A stretch of 64,000 bases of DNA from contig JAEBUN010000004.1 of the NCBI GenBank assembly GCA_023014365.1, positions 2,294,001-2,358,000 on the forward strand, read 5' to 3'. Below are positions 54,744 to 64,000 of this stretch, in pieces. Under the pieces are notes generated by a model, which searched no databases, was not told where the DNA came from, and saw only the letters and a list, made by a program, of their open reading frames with translations. This DNA comes from Lepiota brunneoincarnata (lineage: Eukaryota > Basidiomycota > Agaricomycetes > Agaricales > Agaricaceae). The translations under genes and the position numbers were made by a program. The stretch's first letter is position 1, and each line of letters starts with the position of its first letter.

Positions 54744-57356
54744 ATGACCGAGTTTTGTGTCGACGTGTCACTGCCTTATATCCCCGATAACCTCACGATA
54801 CCCCAATTCATCTTCGACACCACCGTAGTGCCCAGACCGCAACGCCCTCATACAACCCCATTCTTCATTGAAGACGCAACGGGACGTGGTGTTTTCCAGG
54901 GCGAGGTATGCTTAATGCTTTGATGATTCAGCGCCTAGGGTTCAGCTGTTGCAGGCCAAACAGCGGGCGAATGACTTAGCGAATGCGTTTCGACTCAAGT
55001 GGAACATTGGTGAGTGTTTTTGGATATGTTGCACAAGCTCTTACTCAGCTGTCCAATAGGCGATAACGATGTTGGTGAGCTTATATATCTCCTAGATCCT
55101 TCTTGGCCTCCCGTGACATTTCGACCCAGTCTGTTTGTTCTGTCCTAATCATGTTGGTAAGCGCCCATTACAGCCTTCGACGAATACCTCAAGTGACCCA
55201 GTGGTGTTTCGAGACTATGCTGTGGTTATATGGGCAGTGCATCTACTCGGGGGTATCATCACGTACACATCCCTCTCCCCTTCCTCGACTCCAGGCAGTC
55301 TCTTACTTGTGTTTAGTCCCGGGAATCCCAATTTTACAGTGGATGAGCTGACTTATCAAATAACAACGACCAAGGCCGTGTTGCTAGTAGCTCACCCTGC
55401 CCATTTGGACACTGTTATTGCAGCAGCCAAAAAATGCGGTTTACCAGAATCACGGATCGTTGTATTCGGAGATGCATTCCCTGAAAGGCGTTTTCCGACC
55501 TTGGACGCGTTAGTCTCCTTTGGTTCTGCTAGTCCAGGGCGTTTCGAAGAGAAAAGGTTCAAGAACGGTGAGGCACGGAATGCCCTTGCCTTCCTGTCAC
55601 TGTCGAGTGGAACAACTGGTACGTGTCTCATGTCGATTAGTAGGGTCCATAACGTACAATCCTTTGTCTCGTGTAGGTCGTCCAAAGGTAAGCATGTCCC
55701 ACAATTTGCTGTTCATATCGATTATGTCTTTCCAAGGCCGTCGCCATCACTCATTTCGGGGTTATCGCGAACATAGTACAAAAAGCAACCCATTGGAGAA
55801 TCAACGATCCGACCTGGCCCAACAAATGGATGAACCCTGGCGATGTTGCGATTGGAGGTAAGAGCTTCTTTCTCCTAGAGAAGCTAAATACTGAAAATAT
55901 TAGTCCTCCCTTTCTTCCGTGAGTGTTTGACTGCGAAATCAATTGGCATAATATTCATTTCCACCAAGATATATACGGTCTTGTTGTCAACGTGAGTACC
56001 ACATATTTTAATTGAGTGCTATCTCAGTCATTAAATGTTCTCCCTTTAGCTTCACTACCAGTTGTTCTGCGGGGTATATGCCTCTTTGACTATTCAGAAA
56101 CTCCGCAACTCTGACATCGTTATAGATGGCTGTTGTTGTGGTTCCGAAATTCAACTTTCTACAATTCCTTGGAAGCATTGTAAGGTACCGCGTCACGAAT
56201 CTATAGTATGTGGAAAGTCCGCCAAGTCAAAAAAGGTGAACATCAGCTCAACTCAACTTAGCCTCGTCCCACCGCATATTGTCCTTCTTTGCAAATATGA
56301 GGCCATCAAGAACTATGACTTGAGTCACGTAAAATTCTGCTTGTCTGGCGCTGCTCCGCTGAGCGGTGAGCTTTATGCACGACTGCGACAAATTCTTCCC
56401 AATGCTGCTATAGGACAGGGGTATGGTGCGCTTTCATGACGGTATTGAATACACCACTCCAGTCTGATCCTTTTGTCCTTTAGGCATGACAGAGACAAGT
56501 ACATCCGTCTCCTTGATTCCACCCGAATTCAAGACGACTGCTCCTGGGAGTTCTGGCAGGATTCTCCCTGGGATCAGAGCAAGGGTGATCAAGGCGGATG
56601 GTACTATGGCGAAAGAAGGTGAGGAGGGAGAGCTCCATATCACTGGACCTTCAATGGCTTTGGGTTATCTCAACAATGAAGCCGCGTGAGTGCCCTCACT
56701 CTGTTACGGATGCAACACGCTAATTACATACTTCAGCACGAAGGAAACGTTCGTCGACTACTGGGTTCGCACTGGGGATGGAGTGATTATCAAGAACAAT
56801 GAGATATTTGTTGTAGGATCGCCTAAAGGTATCTCGTCCTGACCAAGTCTTTGATGACCTTTCCGCTGAGAACGCTCAGGAAATCATCAAGGTCCGGGGG
56901 TTCCAAGTTGCCCCTGCGGAGCTAGAAGGACATCTTCTCTTGCACCCAGACGTTGCCGACGTTTGTGTCATCGGGGTTCCAGATGACTACAGCGGGGAGC
57001 TCCCGAAAGCCTACATCGTACTCCAGCCTGACGTAGCGGCATGCATGAAAGGTGATGCGAGGGCAATTGAGGAGTTGAAACAGAATCTCTCCAAGGTTAG
57101 TGCCATTCTTTGCAGGTCTATACCAGGAGACTCAGGTCGGGCCAAAGTACGTGTCTGATGCCAAGGTACATTATAAGCGGTTAGCGGGAGGCATCGAGTT
57201 TGTTGATTCTATTCCCAAGAATCCGTCTGGTAAAATCGTGGGTTGACTACTTGACTCAGGTTACATGACATGATGTACTGACAGGCTTTGTAGCTACGAC
57301 GTGTGTTGAGGGAGCAGGCCCGTGCTCACTCGAGACCAAGCAAGGCAAAGCTGTAA
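54744..57356 (+). CDS. 4-coumarate-CoA ligase-like adenylate-forming enzyme, peroxisomal
   Basis: The N-terminus MTEFCVDVSLPYIPDN leads to FIEDATGRGVFQGE. Adenylation motifs come in order: SLSSGTTGRPKA (A3, joined across an intron near 55620-55675), LPFFHIYGLVVN, VPPHIVLLCKY, GAAPLSGELYARLRQ, IGQGYGMTETSTSVS (A5), MALGYLNNEAATKETF and IKVRGFQVAPAELEGHL, and VDSIPKNPSGKILRR with the catalytic Lys. The last residues AKL form a type 1 peroxisomal signal. About 12 introns are used. The family links ATP, a carboxylate (cinnamate, fatty or related acid) and CoA. Fungal 4CL-like enzymes act on aromatic or medium-chain acids; the exact acid here is unknown. The GDG motif (VRTGDGVIIKNNE) is in place of the usual TGDIG/TGDLG. 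Confidence 0.88.
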
Positions 57357-57483
57357 TTTATGGGTATATATATTGGGTGTTATGTCTATTTGGGAGCAAT
57401 ATTTGTCCTTGTTAGAATAAGGGGGTGATCCGAATTTTCGTCAAGTACTCAGTCGCGTTCCCCTCGTCTTCCTCACATCAGCA

Positions 57484-58399
57484 ATGGTACGGCGATTCGC
57501 AAATCAGGTCCATCAGCAGGTCTCACGCCTTATGCGCGGAAATTACATCAAAAAAGAGCCTGCATGGTATCAGGCCGTGCTCATGTATCCCCCACTTCCC
57601 CTCCCACCAAAAGCCCCCCCTGTCCGTACCGAGTATGACCACCGCCCCCTCGAGCCCCTGTTAGAGCCCGGAAAGGCCGTGAAACTCCGCAGATTAAAAC
57701 CCAGGCCGCTACCCATACAATATCTTGAAGACGACATCCGGAGGCAGTTCTTCCGCGACCATCCTTTCGAAGCATTTCGCCCACAGACACTAGTTGAGGG
57801 CGCGAGGATCGAGCCCCCACATCCTGTACAAGGGACCGAATGGACAAGACTCAGGCAGAGAGGGAGGAATCCGAAGCCCGAAGAGTGAGTATTTGGTCCC
57901 TACTGGCTACTTGGCTTGTTCGCCCACAAGTGATGGATCTTCGTATAGTGCTATCCGATTCGCTCTGAACCTCCACCAATACCATAACCTACCCCTCTCG
58001 GATGCGTACGCTCGCGCCGTGGCCCAGTTTCGTGCGCTCCGCTCGGAACACCACATTGCCACCACATTTGCAGTCAACGAAGCTACGACTTTCGGTGCCG
58101 TATTTGAGAGCACAGAAATTGAGAACGCGTTCGAGAAGGAGAGGAAGGCCCTAAAGTCGTGGAAGCAGTCGGATGAGATGGATGAGGGAGCGATGGCGGC
58201 ACGAAAGCGATGGAAGGCGATTGTGGAACGAGATGCTAGGAATGACGAGTGGACGAAAGGAGAGGAGTACGTGAAGCTGTGGAGAGCAGGCGTGAGGCCA
58301 GACTATTCCCCCTGCTTTGACACGACCCGTTCCGAACCCCGCTTCCGCACCCGAAGCTCAACAAACTCTGGGTGCTTTTCAGATACCCAACACCCCTAG
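57484..58399 (+). CDS. RSM25: Mitochondrial small-subunit ribosomal protein mS23 (Rsm25-like)
   Basis: MVRRFANQVHQQVSRLMRGN is basic, as in mitochondrial targeting ends. It continues YIKKEPAWYQAVLMYPPLPL and PLPIQYLEDDIRRQFFRDHP. One intron (from about 57887) joins KPED|AIRFALNLHQY. Then SDAYARAVAQFRALRSEHHI and ATTFAVNEATTFGAVFESTE, the conserved C-terminal part of mS23. The rest is a charged helix with EKERKALKSWKQ. About 285 residues, in range of yeast Rsm25 (264). It is placed at the lower body of the mitoribosomal small subunit. It is convergent with Rpn5, 94 bases apart. Confidence 0.85.
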
Positions 58400-58493
58400 A
58401 CTGTAATACAGATAATTTCTTAATGATTGTGGTTTTCGCACTTCGGAAAAATGCGTGGATTAATGAAAACGGAAGATTATATTGTACGAACTT

Positions 58494-60310
58494 CTATGAC
58501 GATGAGACTGTTGTTGCCTTGACTCGTGCTTGGGCTGCTTGGGCTGCATTCATGCCCATCCATGTCTTTTCCACCAGGCCCAATAGCTTTTGCATATCCG
58601 AACTCCAATCGTTCATGACTTCTTCAGCGCTTCTCTTGCTTCGGAAATTGACAATGCCTGCAGGTCGATCAATGCGTGCCCACACAGTCCCAGATACAAC
58701 GAGACGCGAAAGGATTTCTTCCGTCTGTTTCAACGACAGATCAAGTAATGACCTCAATCTCTCGAGCTTGATACGGCTGTAGTACTCGGCAATAACACGG
58801 ATGTTCTACAATACCAGCTTCAGATCGAAATAGAGAAAAAGTAGCTACTACTCACATGTTCGATAACTCGGGTATGTAGATCCTCCCATCGTTTCTCTGA
58901 AGAAAAGACGGGAGTCCTACGCAAAAAGCCGCCGTATATGCTCTGGATACCAGGCCATCGCATGAGCTCCTTGGTCACGAAGCATTTCACGAGGTTGCTA
59001 CGAGTGGATCAGGGAAATGGACGGTTCCTGGAGACACGAGTGACGTACTAGTGTAACTCAAGTTTTGCGAGCGCGGGATCGGCAAAGAGGTGATGGAGCA
59101 TGTCGGATTGTTCGTTGTTGTGCGGTGCCAATACAACGTAATACACGATATGTTCCAAAGCCTACAACTGTTGAGTCCCAATGGCGAACGAAAGCAGCTG
59201 CTCACTTACGGCTTTACCTTTGTCACTGACATCCTCCTTGACAGAAGGCGTTTCCCAAACCTTGTAGTAATATTTGGCGACATCAAGATATGCACTATGG
59301 TGCAGGGCATGTTGTATCATGAGGTCATAATATTTTAGCTTGAGATCCTAGTAACAGGTCAAGACAAACACATCAGTGGTCGGGAGAGGAAAGGCTCACT
59401 TCGTTCTCCTTCTCCGTCAAGAACTGTTCATTGACTTTCCTACCTCCAACTCGGACCTTCACCCATTCGGCCTCTCCGCCACCCAGGGTGTCCTTTCCAT
59501 CTTTACCTTTTCCCTGTTCAGTATCCTTTAGTCTTGCGACAGCAATTAACAAGCGCATCTGTTCAAGGATAAACTCTGTCTTCTCTCGGCGCTCCATGGA
59601 TGAATATGTTTCGACCTGAAGATCAGATAGCAGGTCAGATGCCGTTTGCAGTGACTCTTTGGCCTTCTGCGGCGAAGCGTCCTTGGCGAGACCCTCATGG
59701 TGAAGTGAAAGAAGGAGCGTAACACGAGCTCGCGGTGTCTCAAGAAAGATCTGAAAGCAGGTTTGAGTAACAAAGGGCGGTACTATTGCAAATATTGGCT
59801 GACCTTTCCTTCAGTCACACTCCGCAATGTCTCGACAAGTTCTAACCACTTCTCGATGCCATCCCGAGATTTGATTTCCGGTAACCAGCCAATCGTTTGC
59901 TCGACGAAGGCTTGGATGACGGCCTTAAGCTGACCATGCTTCTTGCTTAATGTCAGGATACTTGAGTTCAAGAGATCGTAGTCTCTAGCATCGTATGCAT
60001 GTTGCACGATGGCTTTAGCTAGGCGGGTGGTTGAGGCAAGATCGGAAGCCTATACAACAATTAGTACATGTTCAAGGTTTCGAGCCGAACCCTAGAACGA
60101 ACGTTTCTAGTTTGCTTCTCAAGTGCAAAGAGTTTATCGAGTGCATCCTGGACTTTTCCTGACTGGAGCAATTAAGATCGTATAAGAATTAGCAATTTGT
60201 GGTCTGAGTTGGATGATAGATTATCGTACCTTGGCAACTTTATTTGCCTCTGGTAGCAAAGCATCTACCTCGGTGGAGTAGTCTTTTTCTTGTTTCTTGT
60301 TATCGCTCAT
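58494..60310 (-). CDS. RPN5: 26S proteasome lid subunit Rpn5 (PSMD12)
   Basis: MSDNKKQEKDYSTEVDALLP begins at 60310. Helical repeats include ASTTRLAKAIVQHAYDARDY, HGQLKAVIQAFVEQTIGWL and RVTLLLSLHHEGLAK. Next are FILEQMRLLIAVARLKD, KYYDLMIQHALHHSAYLDVA and HIVYYVVLAPHNNEQSDMLH. The PCI domain has RVIEHNIRVIAEYYSRIKLE, LLDLSLKQTEEILSRLVVSG and IDRPAGIVNFRSKRS. About nine introns leave about 450 residues, close to yeast Rpn5 (445). It belongs to the regulatory particle lid, next to Rpn9 and Rpn11. With PA28 at 19 kb it is the second proteasome gene in the window; they are far apart. Confidence 0.95.
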
Positions 60311-60546
60311 TTAGGGATGTACGGAGAACTGAATTCGTGTGCTGCATGACGCGTCGTGGTGTTGTTGACTCTTGTTTTGGATTAATGGCTTTTTCCTCCA
60401 CTGAAGTCGAAAGGACAAAATGAATTGCATACAAAAAACTGTGCATAAGGCATACAAGGCATAGGCTGCATGATGGGGCATAGGTCAAGCGTCATAGAGT
60501 GCGTACAAGTACAGTACAGTTGCAAAGTTCGATTTTAACAGAATAA

Positions 60547-62904
60547 TTACTGTGTCACACGAACAGTCTCCATCGAAATATCTTGGTCCGTTGAAACATC
60601 ACCACTGTTGTTTTTGCGTCCTGGTGGGACTCCCCGCTTGAGATTCCCGAATATTAGGTGAATGAGGCGGGAAGGGAGGGAGAGAGGGTAGAAGATAAAG
60701 ATGCGGTACAGTGAAGAGAAGATCGTATAGATGGGCTGCAGAATTGGCTGTGACCACCGCAAACCGCGCTCCTTGCGTTTGGGACCCTCCGCAACATCCA
60801 TTCCATGGAACACGCTCGTGTCGACAGCGGCAGAGACAGTCATGGGACGGGCATCAATGGATTGTTCTGTGTGTGAAACAGTGGCCCCGACCCCGACGTC
60901 CTCCATCCTGGGTGTCGCGTCAATGGATATCGAGCACCTCTCAACGGTCGCATCGACTTCTTGACTAACGAGCGAGGGATTGGCTTGGATGAACGCACTT
61001 GTAGTCTGAGGCCGGACCTGAACACCAATGTTCAGAGTTTCAAGGGTGGCGTCGATGCATTTCTCCAGTAGGACCCGTTGGATGGGCAGGACAGCCTGAT
61101 TCGCGAATGAACGTTCAATGGCACGGATTACCTGGAGGTGCGGGACCGTGTCAGAAACCGTCTGCCAGTTCTTCGCATGGGCCTCGCTGTAGCCTTGGCG
61201 GTTCTTGTCCTGGAACCACTTAAAGGACTCCAAGTTTGGAGCTAAATGGCTGAGGAGCACGGAGACTTGCAACGGGTCTTCGATCCACGAACCTCCGAAA
61301 TGGAGGCGTTGTAGAGATCTTGAGCACAAGAGGCGGTCCTGGAGGGTGGCGAGCGAGGCGGGTTGGGCGTCGACAACAACATGAAGTGTATGCAGATTCC
61401 TACAGCCCCTTGTCAGAATTCCGAGAGTCTCGAGGGTGATTTGTGGAGCATTGTTCTGGAAACGGGCCAAGGGACAAAGCCGCAATACCTCTAATCTCGG
61501 ACATGCGTATGCGATCTTCTCAAGGTCGGTGGGTGCAAAGATGACAGACTCGGGAAGATCAATGTCGAGACGAAGGAGCTCGGGGAGATAAGTAAGATTG
61601 TGAAGGGGAAGACGAGCATTCGACTGCTCCCCTCTTGGTGCTAACTTGGACGTCGCCAAGATACGAAGGCATTGAAGAGACCCGCCGAACTTGTCACAAA
61701 TCAAGCGGCAAAAGTCTTGCCAGTCTGCTTTATCGGGGGGATCCTCAACGACCAATTCAATATGGGTGAGGGCACTGGAAATATGCCCAAGGAAGACATT
61801 GATGTTGGATACGTCACCCGTAAGCTGGAGCTTCTTGAGTTGCCCAAACGGTCCTAATTCGTGGCGCCCGATGAACTCATAACCACCCCCCTGCGGCTCC
61901 TCGTCGGTCAAGCGAATCGCGGACTTGCGGAACTCGGAAAAATCGTATTCTTCGTTTGAGAAGATGCCGCTATCCGTGCTCTCAATAGAACTTGGGGTGT
62001 CGTAACCTGACTGGTTAATCTCGTCGAAGAACCCCTCGACCGCGATAGACGACCGCCCTGTCAAATCAAGCTGAAGTGACTTGAGCCTCGGCAGTTTAGC
62101 GGACCATCGTCCAATATCAGGTCCCAGAGCACCAGGCGCCACCAGCTCGATCTTCTCCAAACCTCGCTGGTGGTGAAGGAGGTCGGTGAAGTTGTCAGGA
62201 AGGAATGTGGGAGAAGCGAAAGAGAAACCGGTAAGCTTTGTGCGGCTGGACAAATCGGCAAGGAAATTGGTGAACTGAGGCAGCTGTGATTCGACTTGCA
62301 GATTGATGACCTTTAAACCCTGGCTAAGGAACAGGGCCGCGCGTTCCAAGCCTGATGCTGTTTGCACTTTCCACGTTAACTCCTCCAAGTTCGGCAGTAT
62401 ATATGTGCGAGGTCGGTCTGCCTCGAGCATGGGGAATATCGTCGCGAGGTTGTTAGCGGCCTCGTTGTACGTTATACGGCGAACGCGGTCGCAATACTTT
62501 AATACGTTGGTCCAGTCTTCGCTTTCCGGAGCTTTGATCTGCGGGAAATAGAGCTCAACGCTCGATTCTGGAGGGTCGGATGAAACCACACTCACCAGAC
62601 CAAAACCCGGCTTGCGGGCCTTCCTCATAATGTTATTAGGGAACAATCCAATAATAGGTACAAGGGAATCCAGCTCCCTCCACAGTGTGTCCAGCCCTAG
62701 CCCACAGAACGCCTTACAAGTCCTCGCGAATCTTGAAAGCGTGCGTCTTCCATTCGGAGACTCTAGAATAGCCTCCAAGAGTTTCTTGGTAGCCTCCTGG
62801 TCGCGAAGGATGAGGAAAATAGGGGTTTTGACGACGGGTTTAGCGGGCGCCTTTTTGGCGACGTGGTGATGCCTGTTGTTGCGACTGGACTTTCCTTTTG
62901 CCAT
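60547..62904 (-). CDS. F-box-like leucine-rich protein with C-terminal hydrophobic segment
   Basis: One uninterrupted exon of 785 residues. The N-terminus is very basic (MAKGKSSRNNRHHHVAKKAP). An F-box-like unit follows, with SPNGRRTLSRFARTCKAFCG and LGLDTLWRELDSLVPIIGLF. The rest has irregular Leu-rich repeats, for example LPRLKSLQLDLTGRSSI, LGPFGQLKKLQLTGDVS and LEVLRLCPLARFQNN, the common form of basidiomycete F-box proteins. Near the end YTIFSSLYRIFIFYPLSL and PSRLIHLIFGNLKRG give a hydrophobic stretch of about 28 residues, rare in this family. It may recruit substrates to an SCF ubiquitin ligase; the target is unknown. Absence of introns contrasts with its neighbours. Confidence 0.75.
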   Translation of the reverse strand: MAKGKSSRNNRHHHVAKKAPAKPVVKTPIFLILRDQEATKKLLEAILESPNGRRTLSRFARTCKAFCGLGLDTLWRELDSLVPIIGLFPNNIMRKARKPGFGLVSVVSSDPPESSVELYFPQIKAPESEDWTNVLKYCDRVRRITYNEAANNLATIFPMLEADRPRTYILPNLEELTWKVQTASGLERAALFLSQGLKVINLQVESQLPQFTNFLADLSSRTKLTGFSFASPTFLPDNFTDLLHHQRGLEKIELVAPGALGPDIGRWSAKLPRLKSLQLDLTGRSSIAVEGFFDEINQSGYDTPSSIESTDSGIFSNEEYDFSEFRKSAIRLTDEEPQGGGYEFIGRHELGPFGQLKKLQLTGDVSNINVFLGHISSALTHIELVVEDPPDKADWQDFCRLICDKFGGSLQCLRILATSKLAPRGEQSNARLPLHNLTYLPELLRLDIDLPESVIFAPTDLEKIAYACPRLEVLRLCPLARFQNNAPQITLETLGILTRGCRNLHTLHVVVDAQPASLATLQDRLLCSRSLQRLHFGGSWIEDPLQVSVLLSHLAPNLESFKWFQDKNRQGYSEAHAKNWQTVSDTVPHLQVIRAIERSFANQAVLPIQRVLLEKCIDATLETLNIGVQVRPQTTSAFIQANPSLVSQEVDATVERCSISIDATPRMEDVGVGATVSHTEQSIDARPMTVSAAVDTSVFHGMDVAEGPKRKERGLRWSQPILQPIYTIFSSLYRIFIFYPLSLPSRLIHLIFGNLKRGVPPGRKNNSGDVSTDQDISMETVRVTQ

Positions 62905-63417
62905 GCCTGTCTATTTCGATGCGAATGGGAACTTGCACGACAACAACAATGTGTGAGATGATGGTAGCGGTTATGGACAATGTCCACGAAGTGAGGGATG
63001 AAGGATTGCGGAGCCAGGCTTATAGCTACCTGCGCAATGAGATGTGCGGCCTACACGCTGTCGTCGCTCATTTCCGAACGGTTTCGGCGCTCTGGTAGGT
63101 TCTTTTGTTAATAATTGATGCTTAATGTATGTACAGTAGAACTTGAGAAATCTAGTTTAAGGCTGACATGTGCTCAGAATGAGGCTAGTGTGCTGCACGA
63201 TGCAGGTTATTGCACGAGTGTGACTGACTTGGCGAGAAGGTCTGATCTGATACCGTTGATGAAACGAGGGAAACGACGTGGGTTGGTGGTGTCTGGCAGC
63301 ATAGGGAGGGGGAGGTTAGATTCCTTTTCGGTGAATAACGTTATGCAACCTGCTGCAGAGCCAGGATGCATTCCAGGTAACCAACGATCAGTAGGAATGA
63401 ATGATATTTGCTGTGGA
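62905..63417. other. Intergenic upstream of the F-box-like gene
   Basis: 513 bases. No gene, RNA or repeat is supported; the small frames are low-quality. Confidence 0.5.
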
Positions 63418-64000
63418 CTACAGTTCCTCTGAATGATAATGAGATTCCGAGAGTTCGCCGACTTCCCAAGGCACGGGTTCTCCTTCCCATTCATCTCCCC
63501 TTTCATCAATTCCAGTCTCCCTGTCTTCTACAAATACGTTCCCGTCGTCCTCTCCGACTCCCCAAATCTCTCCGCCCTTTCCCGGGTTATAGTGCATGAT
63601 ACGTCGACCGGATAACAGCTCCTTCACGATCTTCTCCTCCTCTATTTCATTTCTCTTCGACTTGAGAGACTTCCAGTACAAGAACGCGATGCAACTCATG
63701 AGGCAAACCCTCTACTCTTTCCTCACCATCAGCGCCCTCTCTCCCTTCTCCCCTTTCTTCACCGGGACCATGACCGAAGGGACTGTCAACAACCTGCTTC
63801 GCAGGTGACACCGACCCCTTACCGCGAGGTAGAACACGCCTCGCATAATTCAATATGGAATCCTCGATCTCGGAGTCACCCTCTTCTGTCGGCGCTGCGG
63901 CACGGATACCGCGTGAATGATGGACAAGTTTCACAGTTCGCTGAGCATCGAGGCTGTCTGAGCCGCTCCCGTCATCACCGTCCATATTTTCTGCACTCTC
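63418..64000 (-). CDS. Unknown protein, partial at right edge
   Basis: An exon with MDGDDGSGSDSLDAQRTVKL and SEIEDSILNYARRVLPRGK reads leftward from 63985; its true start may lie beyond the window. A donor (GTAAGGG near 63827) suggests an intron to a second exon, SCIAFLYWKSLKSKRNEIEE and GRRIMHYNPGKGGEIWGVGE, which ends at 63418. The short hydrophobic piece at the exon join (CIAFLYW) could be the end of a membrane helix. No family recognised. The reading is tentative because only the 3' part is visible. Confidence 0.4.

Noticed and set aside
1..64000. CRISPR arrays, operons, ribosome binding sites, attachment sites
   Set aside because: None seen and none expected; the window is eukaryotic with spliceosomal introns throughout.

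Overview
The window is nuclear DNA of a filamentous basidiomycete. Genes are dense, lie on both strands, and are cut by many introns of about 50 nt with GT..AG borders. Proteins such as PacC, TAF1, Med7, Utp11 and mS23 read as Agaricomycete types. The overall style, including the small MAPEG family and F-box proteins, would fit Cantharellales such as Rhizoctonia or Ceratobasidium, but that genus-level placement is a guess.

Layout. 0-8.8 kb: LSB5-like VHS/GAT protein (cut by the left edge), a polyQ WRKY/GCM1-like zinc protein, UTP11, a GPI-anchored PLC-like protein, an AYR1-like reductase and a myosin regulatory light chain. 8.8-11.65 kb: a long gene-free stretch packed with PacC-type GCCARG sites, leading into the pacC gene itself (11.65-14.05 kb). 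14.7-22.2 kb: TAF1, a PA28-type proteasome activator with micro-exons, and the ribosome assembly WD40 protein Rrb1. 22.4-26.0 kb: three tandem MAPEG (microsomal glutathione transferase 3-like) copies, the third a clear pseudogene; a fourth copy lies inverted at 38.3-39.2 kb. 26.2-31.3 kb: an unrecognised Ser/Pro-rich protein, a Nop6-like RRM protein and the syntaxin Sed5. 31.3-33.0 kb: a promoter block present twice, flanking about 1.2 kb that carries a dead P450 3' fragment, a tRNA-like (SINE-like) unit and a MITE-like inverted repeat. 33.0-42.4 kb: a bacterial-type GpsA glycerol-3-phosphate dehydrogenase, an ankyrin/CCCH RNA-binding protein, the fourth MAPEG gene and the bifunctional purine enzyme Ade5,7. 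42.7-49.3 kb: two large low-complexity proteins of unknown function. 49.7-64 kb: a CN-hydrolase of apolipoprotein N-acyltransferase type, a possible BCL7-like protein, U6 snRNA, Med7, a peroxisomal 4CL-like ligase, mitoribosomal mS23, Rpn5, a large F-box-like protein and a partial unknown gene.

Most genes are housekeeping: transcription (TAF1, Med7, PacC), ribosome assembly (Utp11, Rrb1, Nop6), proteasome (PA28, Rpn5), Golgi traffic (Sed5), purine synthesis and lipid metabolism. They do not form one pathway. The parts that invite a second look are the pacC upstream site cluster, the micro-exons of the PA28 gene, the decaying MAPEG array and the split Sed5/GpsA promoter. Exon borders were worked out by hand from splice consensus and family similarity; no alignment or search was run.
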